Below the pieces are notes generated by a model that ran no database searches, was not told the origin of the DNA, and saw only the letters and a program-made list of their open reading frames with translations. Positions 40,169 through 49,988 of a DNA stretch of 64,000 nt are shown piece by piece. The stretch comes from Perlabentimonas sp034003245 (GTDB taxonomy: Bacteria; Bacteroidota; Bacteroidia; Bacteroidales; Tenuifilaceae). Location of the stretch: the NCBI GenBank assembly GCA_034003245.1, contig JAVEYY010000005.1:77425-141424 (forward strand). Direction: 5' to 3'. The stretch's first letter is position 1; the number at the start of each line of letters is the position of its first letter. A program made the translations under genes and the position numbers.

Positions 40169-43021
40169 GTGAAAAAGCACACTTTCCTGAGTAAAAAATT
40201 TTCAGTAAGTTTTTTACTTACATTATTTCTTAGCGCCCACCTTATCTCCTGCCAAGATGATACTGAGGGTCAACGGGAGTACCCCCGGGTTAAAACCCTG
40301 GAGGTAGTTAACATCGATCATTCCGGGGCAACATTTAGGGGCGAGGTTGAGTCGCTGGGTAATAGCCCCGTGGACAGTTATGGATTTGTGTGGGGAACAA
40401 ATGAACAGCTGAGCGTAAGTGCCAACGATTTTGTTGATATCGATATTCAGTTTGGCAGCTCGTACTTCGAAACCCGTGTTCAAAGAGCGTTGGAGACTCA
40501 GAGGAACTACTACGTGAGGGCGTATGCCAGGGTTAAGGGTAAAACTATTTACAGCGAGGCGGTGCTGTTCAAAAGCCTGGGGAGTGAGGCTCCCCAAATT
40601 ACAAGTTTCGAGCCAAGAACCGCCGCGTGGGGAGACACCATAACAATTAAGGGTAAAAACTTCAGCAACGTTGCTTCACAGCTAAAGCTTAACTTTGGAA
40701 TTGCCAGAGTCCCCACAAGCGGCTTTGTTGAGAACCCAAGCGACAGTATGATTATAGTTCAGGTTCCCTTTGGCCTTAGCGATAACGAATGCTACCTATC
40801 GGTTGATATCTTTGGGAACACGCGTCAGTTTAACAGCTATCGGTTTAAGCTGGTGCCCCCAACCATTAGCGACTTTTCCCCAAAAACTGCGGGCTGGGGA
40901 GATATAATTACAGCAACAGGGAGTTACCTGAACAATCCAAACCTAAAGTACACCCTGGGAGGGATTGAGATTAAAAAATTCAACTTTACTAGTCGTAATA
41001 CAATTACGCTAACTGTTCCCGATGAGCTGAGTACACTCGAGAATTCTCTTCGTGCAGAGTTCAACAGCATCTCTGCAAGCGCAAGCACAACGCTAAAGTT
41101 GCAGCAGCCCGCTATTACAGGGTTTACTCCTGCAACGGCCACCTGGGGGCAAGAAGTTACAGTGAATGGCGGTTTTCATTACAATAAAGCTTACAGTAAA
41201 ATATTCTTCAATACAACCGAGGCCACCATTTTAGACTATTCGAAAAACTCAATTAAAGTTGCTGTTCCCTTAGAGCTTACATCGCCAAACCCTTCAGGTG
41301 CCATACCTCTTTACTACAAAACTCATAATATTCAGGTTCAGGCCAACAACAGCTTCGAGTTACAGGGGCCATCAATCACCTCATTCTCCCCCCAACAGGC
41401 AGGTGCAGGCTCAAGAATTACTGTTGAGGGCAATTTCTCAACCAAAAACACCAAAATCTACTTTGGCGATAAGGAAGCCACCATTTTCAGTATTACCCAG
41501 CAGCGCCTAGTCGCCATCGTTCCATCTAATACATCTGGGATGGTTAAGATTAAAGCGGTGGTGGGCAGCCAGGTTGCTGTTTCGACCGATGACTTTGAAG
41601 CGAAAAACCCTAAAATAATCGACTTTTACCCAAAAACTGCTGGTTTTGGGGATGAAATTACACTTGAGGGAGAATATTTAGATATAAACCCAACTGAGAC
41701 CACAGTAAGATTCACTTCACTTTCGAGCTTCAACTCAAATCCAAATCATGGAGTGGTTGCAGAAGTTATTAGTATTTCAACAAATTCTTTAAAACTTATT
41801 GTGCCCGAAGGACTCTCTGATCTGAGAAGAAAAATATCGCTTAAAGTAGGCAATATCTATCAAATTATTGAAGAAGATTTTAACCTTTCACCACCCATTA
41901 TAACATCTTTTACACCAACAGAAGGAGGTTCTTATAATGAAATAACAATTTATGGAAACCATTTTGCAAGTTCTCCAATAAAAAACAGTGTCTTTTTTGG
42001 AGAAATCGAAGCGTTGGTTATTATTAATGAAAGGAATAGGATTGTAGTACAAGTTCCCAACCTTACTAGGGGCTCTTATAACCTAACAGTTAAATGGGGA
42101 GAACAAGCAGATACAAGCCCGACACCGTTTGAACTCAAATCCCCATGGTCTGGCATAGATTACAGCCCATTAGAGTTTCTGACTTACCCAACAATACCTA
42201 TTTCATTTAATGGCAAGGTCTATCTATATACGCAACAACTAGACATATACAGATATCGTAATTGGGTCGATAAACTAATTGTTTTTAATCCTGTAACTAG
42301 GAGTTTCGAAAAATTCGATTTCCCTAGTAATCCATTCAACACATCACACCTAAACTCTACAGTTATTAACTCTGGAAGTCAAATCATTAACATAACAAGT
42401 CACGGAGAAGTCTATTCCTTTTGTATTCAGGATAAAATGTGGTATAGGCTTAAAGACTTCCCTGGTGAATATATAAAACTCGGCTTTTCATTCAACATTG
42501 GGGATAGAATTTTTATTGGCGGAGGTGATAATAGTGCTTTTTGGGAATATAATCCTGTTGATGATACTTGGATACAAAAAGATAATCTTCCATTCAAAAC
42601 ATCTTATGGTGATTTCAACTCAGCTGTTGCTATCGAAAAGGGGTATCTAATTTTAAGCAATGGGGATGTCTGGGAATATAATCCAATAAGCGATACCTGG
42701 GCTGAAAAAAGTAAAGTACGAGATAATGAATGGTTCTTTGCAACTTGTTTCGTTTTAAATAATTTAATATACTATGGTACAGGATCAAGGTGTAAAGAGA
42801 GTAGTGATGTATGCGAACAAACTCAAAAACTATTTGCCTATGATCCGACAACAGATAGATGGGAAGAAAAACCCGCTACTCCATGTCGTATAGGCAGAAA
42901 CAGATCTTCTAGTTTTACGATAAGTGGTAAGGCATATTGGGGATTTGGTGTAAACTATGAAAACTACCCCTTTATTGGTCGTTCTGACTTCTACGAGTAC
43001 GACCCCACCCTAGAACCCTAA
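40169..43021 (+). CDS. Surface lipoprotein with six IPT/TIG domains and C-terminal kelch-like repeats
   Basis: 950 residues, GTG start chosen because a lipoprotein signal follows directly (lipobox LISCQ). An N-terminal ~110-residue fibronectin-like region is followed by six IPT/TIG domains, each opening with a pattern such as PQITSFEPRTAAWGD or PTISDFSPKTAGWGD. The last ~270 residues contain kelch-type blocks (DDTWIQKDNLPF, SDTWAEKSKV, TDRWEEKPATP). These suggest a beta-propeller for binding extracellular ligands, perhaps glycans. From ~41.7 kb the DNA becomes AT-richer with a different codon choice. It leads a run with two DUF3857 genes. Confidence 0.85.
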   Translation: MKKHTFLSKKFSVSFLLTLFLSAHLISCQDDTEGQREYPRVKTLEVVNIDHSGATFRGEVESLGNSPVDSYGFVWGTNEQLSVSANDFVDIDIQFGSSYFETRVQRALETQRNYYVRAYARVKGKTIYSEAVLFKSLGSEAPQITSFEPRTAAWGDTITIKGKNFSNVASQLKLNFGIARVPTSGFVENPSDSMIIVQVPFGLSDNECYLSVDIFGNTRQFNSYRFKLVPPTISDFSPKTAGWGDIITATGSYLNNPNLKYTLGGIEIKKFNFTSRNTITLTVPDELSTLENSLRAEFNSISASASTTLKLQQPAITGFTPATATWGQEVTVNGGFHYNKAYSKIFFNTTEATILDYSKNSIKVAVPLELTSPNPSGAIPLYYKTHNIQVQANNSFELQGPSITSFSPQQAGAGSRITVEGNFSTKNTKIYFGDKEATIFSITQQRLVAIVPSNTSGMVKIKAVVGSQVAVSTDDFEAKNPKIIDFYPKTAGFGDEITLEGEYLDINPTETTVRFTSLSSFNSNPNHGVVAEVISISTNSLKLIVPEGLSDLRRKISLKVGNIYQIIEEDFNLSPPIITSFTPTEGGSYNEITIYGNHFASSPIKNSVFFGEIEALVIINERNRIVVQVPNLTRGSYNLTVKWGEQADTSPTPFELKSPWSGIDYSPLEFLTYPTIPISFNGKVYLYTQQLDIYRYRNWVDKLIVFNPVTRSFEKFDFPSNPFNTSHLNSTVINSGSQIINITSHGEVYSFCIQDKMWYRLKDFPGEYIKLGFSFNIGDRIFIGGGDNSAFWEYNPVDDTWIQKDNLPFKTSYGDFNSAVAIEKGYLILSNGDVWEYNPISDTWAEKSKVRDNEWFFATCFVLNNLIYYGTGSRCKESSDVCEQTQKLFAYDPTTDRWEEKPATPCRIGRNRSSSFTISGKAYWGFGVNYENYPFIGRSDFYEYDPTLEP

Positions 43022-43046
43022 TTTTTAATCTTAAATAAAACCAGCT

Positions 43047-45005
43047 ATGCAAAAAAATCGCAAATTCATCCTTTTTGTTCTCCTCACGGCATTTGCCCTC
43101 TCGGCCAGCGCCCAAAAAATTGCCTTTCCCTTTGGCGATATTCCCCGCGCCGACCTGCAGATGACCACCTACAAGCCCGATCCCGATGCCAGCGCGGTTA
43201 TCCTATCCGATAGGGGAGCAGCCACGCTAGTGTACGCAGGCAACCAGTTTACAATTGAATTCGAGAGGAATGTTAGAATCAAAATCCTTAACACCGATGG
43301 TTTTGGTTTTGCAAATATCGAGATACCTTACCTTGCCGAGGATAAACTTTCCAGGGTAAAGGCATCTACCTACAATATAATCAACGACAGCATTGTTGAA
43401 ACGCCTGTTAACTCGAAGGAATTCATAAAGGATAATTCCAGCAAGTACCACAAAACCTTACGGATTGCCTTTGCCAACGTTTCCGTGGGCTCGGTAATTG
43501 AGTACCAGTATAAACATACCACCGAGTACGTGTACAGGTTTATACCCTGGGAGTTCCAGGCTGAAATACCCACCCGTTACTCCGAGTTCTCGGCCGAGTA
43601 CAACGACTTTTTCGATTACAAAGCCATTGTTAAGGGCGAAGCAAAATCTATTCAGCAATTCACGTCGTTAAAAAACACCTTTGTGGGCAGCTACCGCACA
43701 GGGGCAAAAGTACACCGCTGGGTAGGTAGCAATATCCCTGCTTTCGAGCGCGAACCCTACACCAAAGGAATTAAGGATCTTTCTGTTCGGGTCGAATTCG
43801 AGCTGGCGGGAACAAATTTTCCTGGCGGATCGTACCAGGTGCTAACCCCCAGCTACAAAGATTTACCCAAAAAAGTGCTCGACCGAAGCGATTTTGGCGA
43901 AGCCTTAAAGAAAACCAGTTTTCTCGATAAGGTTACCAATGATGTTGTTAGTAAGTGCCCCAACGATGAGCTATCGAAGCTAAAGGCCATTCGGGAGTTT
44001 GTGGCCAACAAGATACTTTGGGATGGACGATACCGGTTTAGCGCAACCGATAATCTAAAGAAGGTTTACAACCGCGAACGCGGCAATAGCGCCGAGGTAA
44101 ATCTTATCCTAATCGCTATGCTCCAAAAGGCCAACCTCAATGTTCATCCGGTAATCCTTAGTACCCGGGCAAATGGATCGCTTCACCCATTTATGGCCAT
44201 GATTCAGAGTTTTAACCATGTGGTGGCCAGCGTGAAGATTGGCGACAAAACCTACCTAGTTGATGCCACAGAGCCTCTTTTACCATTCAACGTACTTCCC
44301 TACCAAGCGCTCAACAACCAGGGCCGACTAATAAACGTGGCTAACTCTAACTGGGTCGATCTTACCAACGGCGAGATGAACATTACAACCATAAATTTTG
44401 ATGTAGAAATTGATAGCTTGGGTAGCATAAAGGGCAAAGTCAAAAAATCGTACTCTGGCTACGATGGGTTTAGAGTACGACGACTAGTTAAGCTGGAGAG
44501 CAAGAAAGGATACAAAGACCTGCTAATGGCTAGCAATCCCAGCTGGGAAATCAGTGATTTGACTATGGAGAATCTCGATAGCTTATCAAAATTCGTGAAC
44601 GAACAATTCGAATTCGCAACTACAAGTTCAGTGGAACCCACCCATAGCGGGCTAATTTTCAATCCAAATTTTCATATTTCCGATTTCAGCAACGCATTCC
44701 TCAACGAGGAGCGTAAGTACCCCATCGATTTTGGGTGTCCCGAGTTGTTAACCTACTCGGCTGTTATTCGAATTCCCAAAGGGTATGAGGTAGATGAGAT
44801 GCCCAAAAATATGAACCTGGCATTACCCGAAAAGGGCGGCGCATTTGTTTTTGCTTGCGCACAAGTAGGAAATACGATAACAATTCAGAGCCGATTTAGC
44901 ATAAGCCAAATCCGATTCGAGGCCAAGGACTACAAAACGCTTCGCGAGTTTTTCACCCAGGCTGCCCGCAAGCAATCGGAGCTAATTGTCCTAAAAAAGA
45001 TTTAA
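43047..45005 (+). CDS. DUF3857/transglutaminase-like exported protein, catalytic Cys apparently lost
   Basis: 652 residues with a signal peptide (MQKNRKFILFVLLTAFALSA). It has the DUF3857 N-terminal domain, then a transglutaminase-like core where the family's GDC motif reads RGNSAEVNLILIAMLQ, so the nucleophilic Cys is missing. A C-terminal ~200-residue domain follows (DUF3858-like). Known relatives are periplasmic or outer-membrane proteins of unknown substrate. It is followed 20 bp later by a paralogue that keeps the Cys, so the two may work as a pair. Function not established. Confidence 0.82.
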   Translation: MQKNRKFILFVLLTAFALSASAQKIAFPFGDIPRADLQMTTYKPDPDASAVILSDRGAATLVYAGNQFTIEFERNVRIKILNTDGFGFANIEIPYLAEDKLSRVKASTYNIINDSIVETPVNSKEFIKDNSSKYHKTLRIAFANVSVGSVIEYQYKHTTEYVYRFIPWEFQAEIPTRYSEFSAEYNDFFDYKAIVKGEAKSIQQFTSLKNTFVGSYRTGAKVHRWVGSNIPAFEREPYTKGIKDLSVRVEFELAGTNFPGGSYQVLTPSYKDLPKKVLDRSDFGEALKKTSFLDKVTNDVVSKCPNDELSKLKAIREFVANKILWDGRYRFSATDNLKKVYNRERGNSAEVNLILIAMLQKANLNVHPVILSTRANGSLHPFMAMIQSFNHVVASVKIGDKTYLVDATEPLLPFNVLPYQALNNQGRLINVANSNWVDLTNGEMNITTINFDVEIDSLGSIKGKVKKSYSGYDGFRVRRLVKLESKKGYKDLLMASNPSWEISDLTMENLDSLSKFVNEQFEFATTSSVEPTHSGLIFNPNFHISDFSNAFLNEERKYPIDFGCPELLTYSAVIRIPKGYEVDEMPKNMNLALPEKGGAFVFACAQVGNTITIQSRFSISQIRFEAKDYKTLREFFTQAARKQSELIVLKKI

Positions 45006-45025
45006 CCCGATAACAACCTACCACA

Positions 45026-46912
45026 ATGCAAAAACATATATCAATAATAATTCTTATTGCGCTATTCTCTTCGGCTAGCGCATTTGGCTCGCGTTACGCT
45101 TTTAGCAATATCCCCGATGAGCTAAAAGTTGGGGCCATAGCCGTTTACCGAACCAATGAATTACACATTACGGTTCAGAGCCCTAAAAATGTGATCTACA
45201 AGCGTAAAGTTGCCATGACTCTTTTAAATGAAAATGCCTCAGATTATAGGTTTCCTGAGATCTACTACGATAAATTCGACAAGATTAAGGGCATTAAGGC
45301 ATCGGTTTACGACGAGAACGGGAAACTCGTTGAGGTATTAAGATCCACCGACATCCTTGATATGAGTGCCGTGGCCGGTGGTTCATTCCACACCGACTCC
45401 CGGGTTAAAACCATCCTATTCCCACTAATGAAGTATCCATACACCATTGAGTACGAGTACGACATAATCTCAAATGGTACTCTTAGCTATCCCACTTGGG
45501 CCTTTCAACCCGCCAGCAATGTATCGGTTGAACGATCGGGTATTCAGTATATCGTTCCACATGGCCAAAAGGTAAAATTCTGGGAGGTTTCCATTCCCCA
45601 AAAGGTCGATAGCGTTAGCCTAAAGGATCATGTTATTTACACCTGGCAGATGGAAAATATCCCAACAAGCAAGGATAATCCGTACGGTCTAAAAACCTAC
45701 CGTTCGCCAAAACTTTACGCCACCCCGCTGGAGTTTGAACTAGATGGTTACAAGGGCAAAACCGACTCGTGGAAGAGTTTTGGCGAGTGGAGTCGGCAGC
45801 TAATAAATGGTAGAGATAAGCTTCCCGACAGTGAAATCAAAAAAGTTAAAGATCTGGTTAAAGACGCTAAGGATGAAAGGGAAAAAATCAGATTGGTTTA
45901 CGAGTATATGCAATCGCGAACCCGGTATGTTAATATCGCCCTTGGTATTGGAGGATGGCAGCCAATGTCCGCTAGCGAGGTGTCAAAAAAAGGATTTGGC
46001 GACTGTAAAGCGCTCTCGAATTACACCATGGCGCTGCTTAAAGCTGTTGGGGTAAAATCGTACTATACAATTGTTAAAGCTGGCTCAAACGAGGAAATCA
46101 ACCCCAATTTTGTTAGCAACCAGTTTAACCACATAATCCTTTGCGTTCCTCAACCCAACGATACCATCTGGCTGGAGTGTACAAGTCAAACATCGCCCTT
46201 TAATTTCCTGGGCGATTTCACCGCCAACAGGCATGTATTACTGATAACCGATCAGGGTGGCGTTTTGGCCAAAACTCCAGCATTTAATAAAGGTGACAAT
46301 TCTATCCGGAACACGGGTACTATAAGTATAAATAAGTTGGCTTCAATTACCAATGCCGATATACAAACAGTTACAACAGGTGTATACTTCGAGTACTCGC
46401 AGGGAGCTTACCAGCAAAAATCGCCCGAGGGCATAAAAAAGAACCTAAATAAAAGGCTCGATCTACTCTCTTTTGATGTTGAAAGCGCGTCGTTCACCAT
46501 GGATAAATCCGAGAAACCATCAGCCACGCTCGATTACAAATTACTAATCCGCAACTTTGGGGTGGAGAGTTCCAAAAGACTCTTTTTCACACCAAGCCTA
46601 ACCAAGGAGGATTTTATACTTAACGATCCGTTTAGTATAAGAATAAATGAGTATACCAAAGCGTGCGATTCGCTTACCTATATTATTCCCTTTGGATACC
46701 AGATTGAGCATCTTCCCCGTAATGTGGAGATTGACACCAAATATGGAAGCTATAAATTTCAACTAATTCCCGAGGGGAGCAAGATTATTTTCGTCAGAAC
46801 CTTTGCCCTCAATAGGGGGCGATATCCCATTGAGGAGTTTAAGGATTTCCATGCATTTATCAACTCTATTGCCACCAAGGACAGGGAAAGGGTAGTTCTC
46901 CGTAAAATCTAG
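45026..46912 (+). CDS. DUF3857/transglutaminase-like exported protein
   Basis: 628 residues with a signal peptide (MQKHISIIILIALFSSASAF). DUF3857 domain first, then the transglutaminase core with Cys in SKKGFGDCKALSNYTMALLK and His in NQFNHIILCV, then a DUF3858-like end. Unlike the preceding paralogue it retains the catalytic Cys-His pattern. The two are adjacent on one strand and similar along their length, so they are probably a duplication. Hairpins 47-117 bp downstream may end transcription. Confidence 0.85.
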   Translation: MQKHISIIILIALFSSASAFGSRYAFSNIPDELKVGAIAVYRTNELHITVQSPKNVIYKRKVAMTLLNENASDYRFPEIYYDKFDKIKGIKASVYDENGKLVEVLRSTDILDMSAVAGGSFHTDSRVKTILFPLMKYPYTIEYEYDIISNGTLSYPTWAFQPASNVSVERSGIQYIVPHGQKVKFWEVSIPQKVDSVSLKDHVIYTWQMENIPTSKDNPYGLKTYRSPKLYATPLEFELDGYKGKTDSWKSFGEWSRQLINGRDKLPDSEIKKVKDLVKDAKDEREKIRLVYEYMQSRTRYVNIALGIGGWQPMSASEVSKKGFGDCKALSNYTMALLKAVGVKSYYTIVKAGSNEEINPNFVSNQFNHIILCVPQPNDTIWLECTSQTSPFNFLGDFTANRHVLLITDQGGVLAKTPAFNKGDNSIRNTGTISINKLASITNADIQTVTTGVYFEYSQGAYQQKSPEGIKKNLNKRLDLLSFDVESASFTMDKSEKPSATLDYKLLIRNFGVESSKRLFFTPSLTKEDFILNDPFSIRINEYTKACDSLTYIIPFGYQIEHLPRNVEIDTKYGSYKFQLIPEGSKIIFVRTFALNRGRYPIEEFKDFHAFINSIATKDRERVVLRKI

Positions 46913-46998
46913 GCGCAGGGAAAAATGGGGCAACCTCAAAAGACTCACTAATATAATTGGTAGCCACTCTGAGGCTACCATGGGTGTTTCGAAGATGA

Positions 46999-47029
46999 GG
47001 GAGGGGGTACTTCGGAAGTACCCCCTCCC
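46999..47029 (+). terminator. Very strong 15-bp hairpin after the DUF3857 pair
   Basis: GGGAGGGGGTACTTC (46999-47013) and GAAGTACCCCCTCCC (47015-47029) are exact complements. A smaller GGTAGCC/GGCTACC hairpin precedes it (46959-46979). There is no U-tract, so it may act as a 3' stabiliser rather than a classical terminator. Confidence 0.55.
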
Positions 47030-47041
47030 ACTTCAAAACAG

Positions 47042-47335
47042 GATCGATCCACCCTGGAAGTGGGGGTGGGTACTCCAAAACAGGATGCATCCTGTTTAAA
47101 GTAAGATTAATCCTGTTTCAGGTAAGATGCATCTTGGTTAAAGTAAGATTAATCCTGTATAAAATAAGATGCATCCTACTTGAAGTAAGATGCATCTTGG
47201 TTAAGGGAAGATTGATCCTATATAATGTAAGATGAATCCTGTTTGAAGTAAGATGCATCCTGTTTGAAGTAAGATGCATCCTGTGTAAAAAGAGATGCAT
47301 CCTACATAAAGTAAGATGTATCGCAGGTGAAGGAG
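47042..47335. repeat. Second 21-bp tandem array, ~12 units in perfect phase
   Basis: GAT opens a unit every 21 bp at 47084, 47105, 47126 and so on to 47315, with degenerate earlier copies at 47042 and 47063. The core is GATGCATC or GATTAATC, often within the 12-bp palindrome AGGATGCATCCT. The spacer between cores is TGTTTGAAGTAA-like. The unit sequence is unrelated to the array at 10566. Open reading frames across it on the minus strand are a by-product of a period divisible by 3. The rest of the 46913-47412 gap holds no gene. Confidence 0.9.
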
Positions 47336-47412
47336 ACTCGCTGCATCGTCCCGTAAAGTGAATAGTACGAGGCAATGCAACGAGTAAGTCCTTAATAAAA
47401 CAAAGCCCTAAC

Positions 47413-49821
47413 CTACTTTAGATACTTCTCCAGCCAGGTATCAATCTCCCACGTTTGGTGGAGAATCGACTGACGGGCCCTGTAGCCATGGCTCTCGAAG
47501 GGTAGCATCACCAGCCGGGCTGTGCCACCATGGCCATTGATAGCCTGAAACATCCTCTCGCTCTGAATTGGGAATGTACCGCTATTGTTATCGTCAACAC
47601 CATGAATCAGCAGAATAGGCTTCTTAAGCTTATCAGCGTATGTGAAGGGCGACATCCTATGGTAGATATGGGGCGCCTCCCAGTAGCTCCGCTCCTCACC
47701 CTGGAATCCAAATGGGGTAAGTGTTCTGTTGTAAGCTCCGCTGCGGGCAATACCCGCCGCAAACAGATCGCTATGCGCCAAAAGGTTGGCGGTCATAAAT
47801 GCCCCGTACGAGTGTCCTCCCACAGCAATGCGCTTGCGATCGGCAATCTTCTCGTTAACCAGGTAATCGATAGCGGCCTTGGCGTTGGCCACCAGCTGCT
47901 CCACAAAGGTATCGTTGGGCAAAATGCTATCCTTCCCCACCACGGGCATACCCACCCTGTCGAGCACAGCGTAGCCGCGGGCAACCCACAGAATAGGCGA
48001 CAGCCGTGAGGGGCGGATAAACCGGTGCGGCGAATCCTTAACCTGTCCGGCCAGGCTGGGATCAACGAACTCCTCGGGGTAAGCCCACATCAGCACGGGC
48101 AGCTGTTTCGACCCCTTAACGTACCCAGCAGGTAAGTAAAGCGTGGCCTGCAAATCGATACCATCCTCACGCTTGTAGCGCACCATCTCCATCTGCACAT
48201 CCTTTAGCTGCGGATAGGGATGAGGGTAGCTGGTAAAAGCGGTGATTCTCTTCCGGCGCAAGTCCCTGATGTAGTAGTAGGGCTGCTCCTTCTCCGACTC
48301 GCGCTGGGTTAGTATTGTCCGGATGGGATCATCGAGCAGCGCCACAAAGCGCTCGTAGTAGGGTGCCTGACATTGCCACAGGCGCTTGGTTTGCAACGAC
48401 TCAATATCCAGCTCATCGAGGAAAGGCATATTGCCAGCGGGCGACGCCCCTTGTCCCGAGAGGTAAAGCTTAGTCTTCTCCTTGTTTGTTCTTAGGGTTC
48501 TATATCCATTCGCATTAGCCTCAGTTATTAAGCTTCCGGGATCGCTGTAGGCATCCTGATACGATCTATCCCACACCACGCGCTTGGGCTGCTTATCATC
48601 CGCTGGATTAAAGAAGCTAACCACCATTCGGCGTGTTTCCCACCAGCGCTCATAAACCACAGCCATGTTATCCCAACCCCAGGTAATTCCAGCATAACGG
48701 AAGTTAAGCGAAAGGAAAGGCAGAGCGTTATTTTTAAACGGTGCGTCAAGCGAGTAGAGCAACTCGCGGATATCGGCTATCTTTTTGGGATCGCCATCGT
48801 CCTGCGCCTCAACCCAAATAATGGTGGCAGGCTTATCGTTACGCCACTGGAAGCTACGTGGCCCCTTACGAACAGCGCTAAAGCCCTGTGGTATGCTTTC
48901 GGTAAGCGGAATCTCTGCCAGCTTCTTTATCAGTTTACCGCTGTTATCCCAAATCTCTATCAGCTGAGGAAAGCGGCTGTAGGGCACGATGTACGAGAAA
49001 GGGCGAATAATCTGCTGAACCAGCATAAACTCTCCGCTTGGCGATGCTGAGAAGCTTGTGTACAAACCGGGATTACCAAGGACTACTGGCTCCTTCCCCT
49101 CCTCAACCCGCATCAGCACGCTGGTGGCATAGTACTCAAACTTCTGCTCGTCCAAAGGATTCTGCAGTAGATCCTGATAGGTTCTAACTGCCGCCTTCTT
49201 TCCCGAGGCAACCTGAACCGATGGCCCCTGAGGCAGCGCATCCTTAAACTCTATCCCCTCGCGCGACAGAACCCGCGACGAGAAAACTATCGACTTGCTA
49301 TCGGGAGCCCACTCCATAGGACTCCAACCCAGCGCATCGTGCAGGTTTGTTGCCCAACGCTTAGCCACTCCATCGGCCACATTGGCCACCCAAAGCTCTA
49401 TGGTTTTTGGGAAGTAGAGCACGATGGCCAGCTTTTTCCCATCGGGCGACCAATCGAAGCTCTTAATCTTTCCCCCTTCGGGAAGTCCAGTAACGGGATA
49501 CTCATCCTTGGTATCGAACTTTCGCAGGGTTATCCTCTGAACCACCCTAGGCTTGCTTGCCCCAAAGTTCTCGGGGTTTATCCTTATTCCGGCCAACCTT
49601 AGCTCGGCCTGCGCCATCTCGGCTATATCGGGCATCTCCTGCGGATAGGCAAAAAGCACGTACTCACGCGTTGGGCTTAGACCCAGCGATGGCGTTGTGG
49701 GCGCATCAATAATATCGAGCAGCTCCTTGGCGGGCTCCATGTAGCGGGTTGGCTCCTGAGCAAATACCCACGAGAATACTCCCAGCACCAATACGGGAAT
49801 GGCAATAAAAAATCTCCTCAT
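47413..49821 (-). CDS. S9-family serine peptidase, glutamyl-endopeptidase-like
   Basis: 802 residues with a signal peptide (FFIAIPVLVLGVFSWVFA). A beta-propeller-like N-terminal half (~40-520) is followed by an alpha/beta-hydrolase domain with Ser in GGHSYGAFMTANLLAHSDLF, Asp in HGVDDNNSGTF and His in PFESHGYRARQ. The stretch GIARSGAYNRTLTPFGFQGE is strikingly like the chloroplast glutamyl endopeptidase of plants, a subgroup of S9 with Gly-Ala-Phe after the Ser-Tyr. It is periplasmic or exported and probably cleaves after Glu. Monocistronic. Confidence 0.9.
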   Translation of the reverse strand: MRRFFIAIPVLVLGVFSWVFAQEPTRYMEPAKELLDIIDAPTTPSLGLSPTREYVLFAYPQEMPDIAEMAQAELRLAGIRINPENFGASKPRVVQRITLRKFDTKDEYPVTGLPEGGKIKSFDWSPDGKKLAIVLYFPKTIELWVANVADGVAKRWATNLHDALGWSPMEWAPDSKSIVFSSRVLSREGIEFKDALPQGPSVQVASGKKAAVRTYQDLLQNPLDEQKFEYYATSVLMRVEEGKEPVVLGNPGLYTSFSASPSGEFMLVQQIIRPFSYIVPYSRFPQLIEIWDNSGKLIKKLAEIPLTESIPQGFSAVRKGPRSFQWRNDKPATIIWVEAQDDGDPKKIADIRELLYSLDAPFKNNALPFLSLNFRYAGITWGWDNMAVVYERWWETRRMVVSFFNPADDKQPKRVVWDRSYQDAYSDPGSLITEANANGYRTLRTNKEKTKLYLSGQGASPAGNMPFLDELDIESLQTKRLWQCQAPYYERFVALLDDPIRTILTQRESEKEQPYYYIRDLRRKRITAFTSYPHPYPQLKDVQMEMVRYKREDGIDLQATLYLPAGYVKGSKQLPVLMWAYPEEFVDPSLAGQVKDSPHRFIRPSRLSPILWVARGYAVLDRVGMPVVGKDSILPNDTFVEQLVANAKAAIDYLVNEKIADRKRIAVGGHSYGAFMTANLLAHSDLFAAGIARSGAYNRTLTPFGFQGEERSYWEAPHIYHRMSPFTYADKLKKPILLIHGVDDNNSGTFPIQSERMFQAINGHGGTARLVMLPFESHGYRARQSILHQTWEIDTWLEKYLK

Positions 49822-49942
49822 AGCTGATTAATTTAGGCTTTGATTTATTTTCAAGATTTAGAAATTATCAAATTACAATTACCTTTTTTGACCAATTTAA
49901 CCTATTTTGGTTTAAGATATTTCAACCTGCTAAAAAAACCTC

Positions 49943-49950
49943 TATTTTTG
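49943..49950 (+). promoter_or_regulatory. -7 promoter box for dapD
   Basis: TATTTTTG matches TAnnTTTG and lies 38 bp before the dapD ATG. No TTTG -33 element was seen at the usual spacing. Confidence 0.4.
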
Positions 49951-49988
49951 AGGCTTGTTAGATACCTCAAAACTACAAATTACAAAAA

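Noticed and set aside
47118..47375. Minus-strand open frame across the second 21-bp array
   Set aside because: The same period artefact; the product is a low-complexity heptapeptide repeat with no start context.
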